Of a stretch of DNA of 28,014 nucleotides, positions 15,842 through 23,766 are shown in pieces (within the stretch, counting starts at the first letter, position 1; each line of letters starts with the position of its first letter). The notes under the pieces are model-generated. The model did no database searches, was not told where the DNA came from, and was given only the letters and a program-made list of their open reading frames with translations. The stretch covers positions 1 to 28,014 of the forward strand of contig WFQT01000383.1 in NCBI GenBank assembly GCA_015486895.1, in the 5' to 3' direction. This stretch comes from Anaerolineae bacterium (lineage in GTDB: Bacteria; Chloroflexota; Anaerolineae; JAADDB01). Made by a program: the position numbers and the translations under genes.

Positions 15842-17041
15842 ATGAACGCTCACCAAAAGCTGATGAAAGAGAAAGAGCGGGCGAGTCGTACTGTTTGGAT
15901 GATAATTGCTAGTTTCTACCCGTGGGTTGGTGGTGCAGAACGCCAAGTTCAGAGACTATCCAGGGCACTGATCGCTCGGGGCTGGTCAGTGAGTGTATTG
16001 ACACGTCGGCACGGTTTTCCCCATTTACACGGCCTACCTGCTAGCGATGTAGTAGATGGAATCCCGATCTTTCGTGTCCATAGTCATGGAACTGGCAAGA
16101 TTGGTTCATTCCTGTATGTGTTAACTGGATTGTGGCACTTGATGCGCTATGGTAGACATGGCATTTATCATGCTCATGACGTCGGGGCGTCTGCATGGAT
16201 AGCGGTTATCGCGCGATATCTGTTGGGAGGCCGATGTATTATCAAGTTACGTACGGGCCGTGACTTGTATGAAAAACGCCTTTTCTCAAGAGCGTCTCGT
16301 TGGCAGTTTTCTGCACTGCTTCGCTTGGTGGATCGCATTGTTGTGGTCAATAGCGAGGTTGAGGATATGGTTCTCACTTTGGGAATTCCAGCGACGCGCG
16401 TGGTTCGTATTCCCAACTCTGTGGATACTAAGGTATTCTATCCAGTCTCTTCTAATGAAAAACTGGCGGCTCGCAAGCGGCTTGGTCTTCCTATGAGGAA
16501 AACCATCATTTTGTACGTGGGTCGGCTGGAGCCTATCAAGGGCGTAGACATACTTCTGCGCGCTTGGGCGCTCCTGCCGGAAGATGTGCGATTGGAGGCG
16601 TTGCTGGTGGTGGTCGGTGATGGTTCGGAGCGCGAGAACTTACTTCATCTTATGAGTGAGTTCAGGGTATCCGAATCCGTTTTACTGGCAGGAGCACAGG
16701 AATCTACTCGTGATTACTACTGGGCTGGCGATATCTTCGTTTTGCCCTCACGAACCGAAGGGCTGTCCAATGCACTGATCGAAGCTATGGCTTGCGGGCT
16801 GCCCGTGGTTGCCTCGAAAACAGGGGGGGCGCTGGACATAGTGAAAGAAGGCGAGAACGGCTTACTGTTTGATGTAGCAAATAGCACTCAACTCATGCGG
16901 AAGCTCTCTTGGATGATTACGAATCGAGATCAGTGGAAGGAAATGGGGACATACGCACGGCAGAGTGTGCAAATTTATGCAGATTTAGAAATGGCTGCAG
17001 GATACTTAGATAAGGTGTATAAAGCCTTACTTTGGGGGTGA
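15842..17041 (+). CDS. Glycosyltransferase family 4
   Basis: GT-B retaining glycosyltransferase of 399 aa. Seen: acceptor loop FYPWVGGAERQVQRLSRAL (25-43), GIYHAHDVGASAW at 107-119 (the H-x-H region typical of the family), VVRIPNSVDTKVFYP at 187-201, LYVGRLEPIKGVDILLRAW at 224-242, VVGDGSERENLL, and the E-x7-E pair E306 and E314 in TEGLSNALIEAMACGLP, then ENGLLFDV. ATG 15842 has no good ribosome-binding site; ATG 15863 and ATG 15896 are possible alternatives that would trim the charged N-terminus and keep all motifs. It opens the second gene block after the repeat-filled gap; the sulfotransferase follows after 16 bp with its own strong site. Confidence 0.88.
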   Translation: MNAHQKLMKEKERASRTVWMIIASFYPWVGGAERQVQRLSRALIARGWSVSVLTRRHGFPHLHGLPASDVVDGIPIFRVHSHGTGKIGSFLYVLTGLWHLMRYGRHGIYHAHDVGASAWIAVIARYLLGGRCIIKLRTGRDLYEKRLFSRASRWQFSALLRLVDRIVVVNSEVEDMVLTLGIPATRVVRIPNSVDTKVFYPVSSNEKLAARKRLGLPMRKTIILYVGRLEPIKGVDILLRAWALLPEDVRLEALLVVVGDGSERENLLHLMSEFRVSESVLLAGAQESTRDYYWAGDIFVLPSRTEGLSNALIEAMACGLPVVASKTGGALDIVKEGENGLLFDVANSTQLMRKLSWMITNRDQWKEMGTYARQSVQIYADLEMAAGYLDKVYKALLWG

Positions 17042-17057
17042 GGAAGGGGGCATATTC

Positions 17058-17930
17058 ATGGAAGAAATCGTAAGTCCGATCATCATAGTCGGGACTGGCA
17101 GATGTGGTTCCACCATACTCCATGAAATGTTGGCACAGCATCCCGACGTGGCGTGGCTTACCAGAATCATAGGAAAATATCCCTATGCATATAGATTGCA
17201 TCGTTTGTCTTTGCGAGTAGCGGATATTCCATTCGCAAGGCGACGAGTTTGGCGTTTTATAAAACCTGTAGAAGGATATTCCTGGTGGGATTCCGTAGCG
17301 CCAGGATTTAGACGTCCTATGCGAGATCTCAGAAGTCGTGATGTGACGCGTAGGACAAAGGAACGTGTTTGCAACATGAGCGTAAAATTACTAACTCCTT
17401 CAAGATACCGGCTTTTACTCAAAATAACCGGTTGGCCAAGGCTGGGCTATCTTCAAGAAATATTCCCTGATGCGAAGTTCATTCACATTGTGAGAGATGG
17501 ACGTGCTGTAGCGAATTCACTCCTTAATGTAAGGTTCTGGGATGGATGGCAAGGACCTCCGAACTGGAGGCTTGGACACCTTCCTGAGAAGATGGAGCTC
17601 GTATGGGAGAAGTCTGGCCGCTCTTTTGTTGTACTCGCGGGCATCGAATGGATGATTATCATGGACGCTATAGAAAAAAGTAGAGAAGAGGTTCCCGCTG
17701 GCCAGTTTCTTGAGATCAAATACGAGGATCTCGTCGGTCGAAAAGCCGAGGTGATGAAGAGAGTTATAGAGTTCACCGGTCTGCGTTGGTGCAATAGGTT
17801 CGCCAGTGGAATCAAAAGCATCAGTCTCCAAAATATGAATTTCAAGTATAAGCGAGACTTAGCTGAACACCAGCAGGCGCAGCTACGGAAGGTATTAGAG
17901 GGTTATTTGCAGAGATTTGGCTACACTTGA
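17058..17930 (+). CDS. PAPS-dependent sulfotransferase
   Basis: 290 aa, probably cytoplasmic or membrane-attached, moving sulfate from PAPS to a hydroxyl of a glycan or lipid. Seen: the 5'-phosphosulfate-binding loop IIIVGTGRCGSTILHEML at 8-25; the 3'-phosphate-binding segment FIHIVRDGRAVANSLL at 141-156, with the Arg and Ser of the family (R146, S154); and EIKYEDLVGRKAEVMKRVIEF further on, the conserved helix that closes the cofactor site. Length fits Sulfotransfer_3-type proteins. AGGAAGGGGG lies before ATG 17058. No PAPS-synthesis genes are in the window, so PAPS must come from elsewhere. Its setting among glycosyltransferases suggests a sulfated repeat unit. Alternative acceptors (polyprenyl, peptide) cannot be excluded. 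Confidence 0.88.
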   Translation: MEEIVSPIIIVGTGRCGSTILHEMLAQHPDVAWLTRIIGKYPYAYRLHRLSLRVADIPFARRRVWRFIKPVEGYSWWDSVAPGFRRPMRDLRSRDVTRRTKERVCNMSVKLLTPSRYRLLLKITGWPRLGYLQEIFPDAKFIHIVRDGRAVANSLLNVRFWDGWQGPPNWRLGHLPEKMELVWEKSGRSFVVLAGIEWMIIMDAIEKSREEVPAGQFLEIKYEDLVGRKAEVMKRVIEFTGLRWCNRFASGIKSISLQNMNFKYKRDLAEHQQAQLRKVLEGYLQRFGYT

Positions 17931-17944
17931 TAGGGGCGTCCGAG

Positions 17945-19093
17945 ATGGCGTTGCGTATTCTCCAAGTAGTTAGTCGTCTTACGTACGGTGGAGCTGCGGC
18001 GTTGATCGCTCAGTGGGCCACTTATCTCCACAAAGCGGGGTACCAAGTAGATGTATGTACGATCTATTCGAAAGGTCAATTTGGCGAAAAGCTGGAGCAA
18101 GAAGGAGTGACAATTTATAACCTAAATCTTGATCCTGACCATAGGACGTATCAACCGCGGCGCAAATATGACTTCCGAGTTGTCAGGCCGCTGGTCCATG
18201 TTATGAAAAATGGAAGCTATGACATTATACATGCTCATCTCTTCCCCACGAGCTTATTTGTCGCGGTGGCTTCATATTTCGCCTTAGGACCGAGCTACGT
18301 TATTTCTGAACACAGCATATCCAATCGACGAAGGCGTTTGCGAGCTTTCAAGTTCTTGGACTATGTTGTCTACAGTCGTTACGCAAGAATAATAGCAGTC
18401 AGTGAGCAAGTCCGTCAGGCCCTGTTGCGTTGGTTGCCAGGGCTTGAGGAAAGAGTCCGCATGGTGCCCAACTCAGTCGATCCTGAACGTTTCACCGTTC
18501 CCGATTGGCAGGTACATCGTGTCCGACAAGAGCTTGGGATTACCAAGCGAGATAGGGTCATCTTGTATGCTGGTCGTTTGATCTATGACAAGGGACCAGA
18601 CGTTCTATTAAAAGCGCTTTTGGGCCTGCCTGAACAGGTGGGCTCACTAAAGGTTCTAGTAGCTGGTGATGGTCCCTTGGACAAAGATTTACGAAGACAG
18701 GTCAAAAGTCTTTCCCTAGACAGGATGGTTACGTTTTTAGGGTTGAGAAAGGATGTACCAATTCTCTTGAATGTGGCGGATCTTGTTGTGATGCCCTCGC
18801 GACGGGAAGGCTTACCTATGATTTTGCTAGAGGCTATGTCAGCCCGTAAGCCAGTAATCGCGGCGGCGGTAGGGGGAATACCAGAAGTCATTGAGCATGG
18901 TATAAGTGGATGGCTGGTCCCTGCTGAAGATCATCGGGCCCTTGCTAAGGGGATAGCCCTTTTGCTCCATTCCACAGATCTGTATAATACCTTGAGCAAC
19001 AATGCCTATCAGAGAGTGCATATGCAATACTCCACGGACGTTACCATCAAGAAGCTGATTGGCATTTATTACGAAGTGTTGAGTACACGATGA
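17945..19093 (+). CDS. Glycosyltransferase family 4
   Basis: GT-B glycosyltransferase of 382 aa. Seen: ILQVVSRLTYGGAAALIAQW at 5-24 (acceptor domain glycine loop), YDIIHAHLFPTSL at about 92-104, RMVPNSVDPERFT, ILYAGRLIYDKGPDVLLKAL at about 206-225, VAGDGPLDKDL, and the E-x7-E pair E288 and E296 in REGLPMILLEAMSARKP, then GISGWLVPAEDH. The usual Cys-Gly after EAM is replaced by Ser-Ala. ATG 17945 is preferred over an in-frame TTG at 17927 that overlaps the sulfotransferase stop, because it starts right at the first beta strand. It lies 14 bases past the sulfotransferase. Sugar donor unknown. Confidence 0.87.
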   Translation: MALRILQVVSRLTYGGAAALIAQWATYLHKAGYQVDVCTIYSKGQFGEKLEQEGVTIYNLNLDPDHRTYQPRRKYDFRVVRPLVHVMKNGSYDIIHAHLFPTSLFVAVASYFALGPSYVISEHSISNRRRRLRAFKFLDYVVYSRYARIIAVSEQVRQALLRWLPGLEERVRMVPNSVDPERFTVPDWQVHRVRQELGITKRDRVILYAGRLIYDKGPDVLLKALLGLPEQVGSLKVLVAGDGPLDKDLRRQVKSLSLDRMVTFLGLRKDVPILLNVADLVVMPSRREGLPMILLEAMSARKPVIAAAVGGIPEVIEHGISGWLVPAEDHRALAKGIALLLHSTDLYNTLSNNAYQRVHMQYSTDVTIKKLIGIYYEVLSTR

Positions 19094-19187
19094 TGAACAT
19101 GAACATCTGGAAACTTGAGGACTATGTCGCTAAGCAGCTTGCTTTCTGCAACTCAAAGGCAACTTTGGCCCTTTCTTTAGAAATAGT

Positions 19188-20315
19188 ATGCGGATGCACT
19201 CTCCAATGAAACTTACCTCCGTAGAGATCCAAGCCATCTTAGAACATTCTTTGCGTTATTTGTATCCACAGCCTACCCTTTTCAACTACACTTATGAACT
19301 GCTATATACGAAAACATTTCGCTGGTCTTACCATTTTGTTTTTCGTGTTAGCGCAGATCATCGCTCGGACAGCAAAGTATTAGTTAAAATAATACGTAAG
19401 AGGGACAAAAAAGGTCGCGTACAGGATGAGGGAAACCGCCATTTTCAGAGGGCAAAATTGGAGTATGATGCCTTGGCATCGATCTATATGAAGGTAAGTA
19501 ACGAAGCGCTGGAAGGGGTAACTGCAGTACGCCCTTTGGCGTTTTGGTCGGACTATAATGCTTTGGTTTGTGAGTACTTGCCAGGTAGGCACCTTCTCTC
19601 TATTCTAAACGCAGCAGGCGCGATCTGGGGTAGTCGACGCGAGCGCCACCTTGCAGAACAAACGGCTTACAATGGAGGACGGCTATTAGGAATCATTCAC
19701 AAAATTCAAAAAGTGCCTTACCCTCAAATTCGAAGCCTTGACACTCATATGTACGTCAAAGGACTCGAAACAAAAATAAGGGAACTACTTAAATTGGAGT
19801 GCCCGAAAGCGGTTAGGGAGGAGATTGCGCGGACGCGAAACTCGTTAGAACAACTCCTTAATTACTCACACGCGGAGACAATATTTAGCCACCTTCACGG
19901 AGATTACTATCCAGAGAACATCGTGTGCTCACAAGATGGCCGTGTATTTACGATTGACACTACGCTCCATCAGATCGGCCCCATAGAACAAGATATTGCG
20001 AAATTTATGGCAGGGGTTAAGCTTACAAAGCGCAGTTTGTTATTCGGGTCCATAGGAATGCGTACCTCGGTCCAGGAAAGAGTGATTCACGCTTTCTTGA
20101 ATGGATACCGGAATGTAGGGAATTTCAACCGTCGGGTGCTTTTTGCGTTTCTGCTTCTCGCCCTGTTGCAACGATGGATAGAAATACTGGAGGTCGTAAG
20201 AGGCCGAGTGCCATCCCCTGCAGGCACCGTGCTAAGAAGCGTCTTTACACCTTCAATAGAAGGTGAGCTGAGAGCATTGCGAACGACAATCGAACTAGAG
20301 GTGAAGAATGACTAG
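19188..20315 (+). CDS. APH/eukaryotic-kinase-fold phosphotransferase-like protein
   Basis: 375 aa. Seen: VLVKIIRK at 64-71 (candidate ATP-binding Lys67), EYLPGRHLLSIL at 129-140 (hinge region), the catalytic loop HLHGDYYPENIV at 235-246, which carries the H-G-D-x4-N pattern of aminoglycoside and choline kinases, and FTIDTTLHQIGPIEQDIAKF at 254-273, where IDT stands for the metal-binding DFG-like Asp. The kinase core is therefore complete. No resistance context exists; the gene sits among glycosyltransferases and overlaps a methyltransferase by 8 bp, so phosphorylation of a sugar or glycan end is more plausible than drug modification. The start is uncertain: ATG 19188 lacks a clear ribosome site and ATG 19206 is also possible. 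About 95 bp without features separate it from the gene before. Confidence 0.75.
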   Translation: MRMHSPMKLTSVEIQAILEHSLRYLYPQPTLFNYTYELLYTKTFRWSYHFVFRVSADHRSDSKVLVKIIRKRDKKGRVQDEGNRHFQRAKLEYDALASIYMKVSNEALEGVTAVRPLAFWSDYNALVCEYLPGRHLLSILNAAGAIWGSRRERHLAEQTAYNGGRLLGIIHKIQKVPYPQIRSLDTHMYVKGLETKIRELLKLECPKAVREEIARTRNSLEQLLNYSHAETIFSHLHGDYYPENIVCSQDGRVFTIDTTLHQIGPIEQDIAKFMAGVKLTKRSLLFGSIGMRTSVQERVIHAFLNGYRNVGNFNRRVLFAFLLLALLQRWIEILEVVRGRVPSPAGTVLRSVFTPSIEGELRALRTTIELEVKND

Positions 20316-20973
20316 TTATGAAGCTAGAAAATTCTATCAAGATACGGAGGCGGCTGAAAATTACGACGCCCAATTTCGTAGACACCTAACGATAGGGAAT
20401 TTCCGGGCAAAAATCTTTGGATGGAGGGAGGAACGAGCTTTTTTGCACATGCTTAGGCAAGTTCACCCTAAACATAAGATTGCCTTGGATATTGCATCGG
20501 GTACTGGCCGGTACGTGGAGCTATTGTTGCGTCACGGATATCGTGTTGGAGGGATAGATATCTCGAAAGAAATGTTATCTTTTGCCCGACAACGGGTGGG
20601 TAAGAATCCCAATCTGCTTTTTTTGAAGCAGGCGGACGCCGAGAAGCTTCCGTTTGCAGATAGTCAATTCGATTTGGTCACTAGTATCCGTCTTTATCAC
20701 CGAATCCCGCCTGAGGTCCGCATCCGGATGTTATATGAAGTGAAGCGCGTTGGGAAAGGGGAAGCGATTCTGTTTTTTGGTATGTCAACACCATGGTTAC
20801 AACACCGGCGTTGGCTTAGGAACAAGGTTATTCCTGGGCGGCTTAGTGACCCATATCCTGTAACGGAAAAGGAGTTGGCTGACGAAATTCGAGAAGTTGG
20901 GATGGTTATCCAGGATACCGAGTGGGTGTTACCATTTCTTGCAGACGGATTGATTGCACTTGTGAGCTGGTAG
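20308..20973 (+). CDS. Class I SAM-dependent methyltransferase
   Basis: 221 aa. Seen: motif I ALDIASGTGRYVELL at 59-73, the acidic residue of strand beta2 in GGIDISKEMLSFAR (D84), motif II-like QADAEKLPFADSQFDLVTS at 108-126, then YEVKRVGKGEAILFF where KPGG is usual. These are the standard methyltransferase type-11 landmarks, and the length is normal. ATG 20308 overlaps the kinase-like gene by 8 bp, with a GAGGTG site a few bases upstream, so the two are translationally coupled and may act on the same substrate (compare the methyltransferase-kinase WbdD that caps O-antigen chains). A plain O-methyltransferase for a repeat-unit sugar is the simpler alternative. Confidence 0.85.
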   Translation: MTSYEARKFYQDTEAAENYDAQFRRHLTIGNFRAKIFGWREERAFLHMLRQVHPKHKIALDIASGTGRYVELLLRHGYRVGGIDISKEMLSFARQRVGKNPNLLFLKQADAEKLPFADSQFDLVTSIRLYHRIPPEVRIRMLYEVKRVGKGEAILFFGMSTPWLQHRRWLRNKVIPGRLSDPYPVTEKELADEIREVGMVIQDTEWVLPFLADGLIALVSW

Positions 20974-20980
20974 GGGCCAC

Positions 20981-22207
20981 TTGATGGTAGCACTGTCGAA
21001 CTCTTGCAAAGAGAGTGCTAATATGCTCCCTTGTCCCCGAGTAGTTTTTGTCGGAGGGCCAGATGTTGACATGCGTATTCCTCTCATGAAAGCTTTAAGA
21101 AGCGAGTTCGATCTCGTTGCAGTGGGATCGAATCGGCATCTTAGCATGAGGTTTGAACAATCCAACTTTCATTTCTTTGGCTACCCTTTGAACCGTGGCA
21201 TCAAACCGTTGGGCGATTTGAAAACCCTCTCTGCACTGACTCTCCTGTTTCGGAGACTTCGTCCCGATATTGTACATACCTTTGATACCAAGCCTTGCGT
21301 GTGGGGACGCCTAGCAGCTCGCCTAGTGAGAGTGCCTATTGTTGTGGGGACGCTTCCTGGTTTAGGAAGCCTTTACACCACTAATAGCACTGCTACTCAG
21401 ACTGTACGACACATCTATGAACAGCTTCAACGGTTAGCCTGCCATCTCTCCGACGCTACGGTATTTCAGAACAAGGAAGATCTCCGCCAGTTCGTGGATA
21501 GGGGGATCGTCCCCGCGATGAGAGCTTATGTCATCCCCGGGTCAGGAGTGAGCACTTACCTATTCGATCCTATACGAGTTCCGTTGGATACACGGGCGCA
21601 ACTGCGAGGGGAACTCGGCATTTCCCAGAAGGCGCTAGTAGTCACCATGATTTCCCGGGCAATTCGCTCGAAGGGTATCATGGAGTTTGCCGAAGCCGCT
21701 GCTTTTGTAAGCGCTAACTACCGAGATGCAGTCTTCCTGCTCGTAGGGCCCGACGATCACGCGAGTGTGGACCGTTTGACTACTGCAGAGATGGAGAGGG
21801 TAACTCGCCATGTGATTTGGCTTGGGAAACGTCAGGATATCGCAACGATTTTGTCCATTACCGACGTTTTTGTTCTCCCATCATATTACCGAGAAGGAAT
21901 TCCACGTGTCTTGCTTGAAGCTGCTTCAATGGGATTGCCAATTGTTACTACTAACAGCCCCGGATGCAATGAGGTGGTTGAACAAGGTGTTAACGGTTTC
22001 TTGGTCCCTCCCCGTACCGTTGAACCACTTGCTAAGGCTATTCTCCGCTTGCTTGCTGACCCTGGTATGCGCAGGCGTTTTGGGCAGGCTTCGCGTCATC
22101 GCGCCGTGACTAGATTTGACCTGTCAATTGTTGCACAAGAGATCGCTATTCTGTATCGGAAATTACTCACAGAAAAAGGCTTGTTACAAGAAGACATAGT
22201 AGAATGA
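20981..22207 (+). CDS. Glycosyltransferase family 4 (CapM/PglA-like)
   Basis: GT-B glycosyltransferase of up to 408 aa. Seen: PDIVHTFDTKPCVWGRLAAR at 95-114, matching the VHTHTPKAGLLGRLAAR-type signature of capsule and N-glycan second-sugar transferases; VVGTLPGLGSLYTTNS after it; AYVIPGSGVSTYLFDP at 182-197 (inter-domain); VTMISRAIRSKGIMEF opening the donor domain; and the E-x7-E pair in REGIPRVLLEAASMGLP, then GVNGFLVPPR. The start is ambiguous between TTG 20981, ATG 20984 and ATG 21023; the last begins nearest the first beta strand. This subfamily often adds the second sugar onto the amino-sugar placed by the initiating transferase, which fits the dehydratase, aminotransferase and sugar transferase genes downstream. 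It is the last low-GC gene of the core. Confidence 0.85.
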   Translation: MMVALSNSCKESANMLPCPRVVFVGGPDVDMRIPLMKALRSEFDLVAVGSNRHLSMRFEQSNFHFFGYPLNRGIKPLGDLKTLSALTLLFRRLRPDIVHTFDTKPCVWGRLAARLVRVPIVVGTLPGLGSLYTTNSTATQTVRHIYEQLQRLACHLSDATVFQNKEDLRQFVDRGIVPAMRAYVIPGSGVSTYLFDPIRVPLDTRAQLRGELGISQKALVVTMISRAIRSKGIMEFAEAAAFVSANYRDAVFLLVGPDDHASVDRLTTAEMERVTRHVIWLGKRQDIATILSITDVFVLPSYYREGIPRVLLEAASMGLPIVTTNSPGCNEVVEQGVNGFLVPPRTVEPLAKAILRLLADPGMRRRFGQASRHRAVTRFDLSIVAQEIAILYRKLLTEKGLLQEDIVE

Positions 22208-22301
22208 GGTTCATTGTATCCGTGGGCAATCGAATATACTGTCACCTTGGCCTGCGTGCTGCAAAGCCTCAACTACCACGCCATGTCTTGGAGGAAGTTT
22301 A

Positions 22302-23495
22302 ATGCGTGATACTTTCTTATCTTTTTCTCCCCCGTTGATCGGTGAAGAAGAAATTGCCGAAGTCATAGACACCCTGCACTCGGACTGGATCACCACCGGG
22401 CCGAAGGCCAGGCGATTCGAGCAAGAGTTCGTCGAATTCGTCGGCGCGCCGGCGGCGTTGGCGGTCAGTTCGGGCACCGACGCCATGCTGGTGGGGCTGG
22501 CCGCGTTGGGCGTCGGCCCGGGAGACGAGGTCATCACCACGTCGCTGACCTTCTGCTCGACGGTGCACGTTATCGAGCATTTGGGTGCCAGGCCGGTCCT
22601 GGTGGATGTCGAACCGGACACGCTGAACATCGATCCAGCCCAAGTGGAAAGGGCCATCACCCCGCGCACGCGCGGCATCATGCCGGTCCATCTCTACGGT
22701 CATCCGTGTGATATGGATGCGCTCTATGCCCTCGCAGATGAACATAACCTGTTCATCCTCGAAGACGCGGCCCATGCCCTGTCTGCAACATACAAAGGCC
22801 GCACCATTGGCTCATCTCCCCTCTCCCAAGGGGTGGGAGAGGGGACGGGGGTGAGGGCCTTAGCCGCGTTCAGCTTCTATGCGACCAAGAACCTGACCAC
22901 AGCCGAGGGCGGCATGTTGACCGGCGATCCGGATCTGATCGACCAGGCGCGTATCTGGAGCCTGCATGGTATGAGCCGCGATGCCTATAAACGTTACAGC
23001 TCCGAGGGCTCGTGGTTCTATGAAGTCATTTTGCCCGGCTTCAAGTGCAACATGACCGATATCCAGGCGGCATTGGGGCTGCAACAACTGCGCAAGCTGC
23101 CGTCTTTCCAGGAGCGGCGTCGGCAGATCGTCCGGCGCTACACCGAGGCATTTGCCACCTGCGATGCCCTGCAAACGCCGGCCGAGCGTCCCGAGGTCGA
23201 ATCGGCCTGGCATATTTACGCCATCCGCCTGAACTTGGATCGGCTGCGAATCGACCGGGCACGGTTCATCGAAGAGCTCAAAGCGCGCAATATCGGTGCC
23301 AGTGTTCATTTCATCCCGATCCACTTGCATCCGTACTACCGGGATAAGTACGGCTACCGGCCCAATGATTTTCCGGTCGCTTATCGGGAATATCAACGGT
23401 TGGTTTCGTTGCCGCTCAATCTTCGGATGAGCGATGCAGACGTCGAAGATGTGATCGAGGCAGTGATTGATATAGTGACGCGGTTTCGGAGGTAG
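22302..23495 (+). CDS. DegT/DnrJ/EryC1/StrS-family sugar aminotransferase
   Basis: PLP enzyme of 397 aa expected to aminate a keto-sugar nucleotide, probably the product of the 4,6-dehydratase downstream. Seen: SDWITTGPKARRFEQEF at 27-43, AVSSGTDAMLVGLAALGVGPGDEVITTSLTFCST at 54-87, EDAAHAL at 154-160 (D155 binds the PLP ring nitrogen), SFYATKNLTTAEGGML at 191-206 with K196 as the Schiff-base lysine, and FKCNMTDIQAALGLQQL. GGAGG seven bases before ATG supports the start. A palindromic repeat is inserted in frame at about residues 170-187, only about ten residues before the lysine. Codon use is markedly more G+C-rich than in the genes before it. Confidence 0.92.
   Translation: MRDTFLSFSPPLIGEEEIAEVIDTLHSDWITTGPKARRFEQEFVEFVGAPAALAVSSGTDAMLVGLAALGVGPGDEVITTSLTFCSTVHVIEHLGARPVLVDVEPDTLNIDPAQVERAITPRTRGIMPVHLYGHPCDMDALYALADEHNLFILEDAAHALSATYKGRTIGSSPLSQGVGEGTGVRALAAFSFYATKNLTTAEGGMLTGDPDLIDQARIWSLHGMSRDAYKRYSSEGSWFYEVILPGFKCNMTDIQAALGLQQLRKLPSFQERRRQIVRRYTEAFATCDALQTPAERPEVESAWHIYAIRLNLDRLRIDRARFIEELKARNIGASVHFIPIHLHPYYRDKYGYRPNDFPVAYREYQRLVSLPLNLRMSDADVEDVIEAVIDIVTRFRR
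22811..22860. repeat. CCCCTCTCCC palindromic repeat inserted in the aminotransferase gene
   Basis: CCCCTCTCCCA (22818-22828) and TGGGAGAGGGG (22834-22844) form an 11-bp perfect stem around a five-base loop, followed by ACGGGGGTGAGGGC. This wording matches a GC-rich palindromic repeat that I recall as widespread and intergenic in several phyla. Here it is translated as SPLSQGVGEGTGVRA-like sequence, where relatives usually have about four residues between the KGRxIG and AFSFY motifs. Confidence 0.75.
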
Positions 23496-23496
23496 G

Positions 23497-23720
23497 AGGG
23501 GACGGAAGGGGGAAGGAGGAAAATGGAGAGTGGAGGACGGATAACGGATGGCGGATGACGGAAGACGGAGGATGGAGGACGGAGGACAGAGGGCGGATGA
23601 CGGAGGATGGAGGGCGGATGACGGAGGACGGATGACGGAGGATGGAGGACAGAGGGCGGAAGGGGGAAGGAGGAAAATGGAGAGTGGAGGATGGAAGAGG
23701 GAACGAAAGGTGAAGAGGCG
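23497..23720. repeat. Purine-rich heptanucleotide tract, upstream of the S23 gene
   Basis: The tract starts two bases after the aminotransferase stop. Its core is a run of seven-base units of form RYGGAKG (ACGGAGG, ATGGAGG, ACAGAGG, GCGGATG). The outer parts contain a 35-nt perfect direct repeat at 23503-23537 and 23657-23691, whose starts are 154 bases apart, exactly 22 units of 7. All purines are on the + strand. It is non-coding here, although a frame stays open through it into the S23 gene. Confidence 0.85.
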
Positions 23721-23766
23721 GAAGTGGGTTGGGTGTAATCCATGGGAATTCAATGGGGAACGATGG

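Noticed and set aside
19188..20315. Aminoglycoside resistance kinase
   Set aside because: Only the general kinase-fold motifs match; the context is glycan synthesis and overlap with a methyltransferase points to a biosynthetic role.
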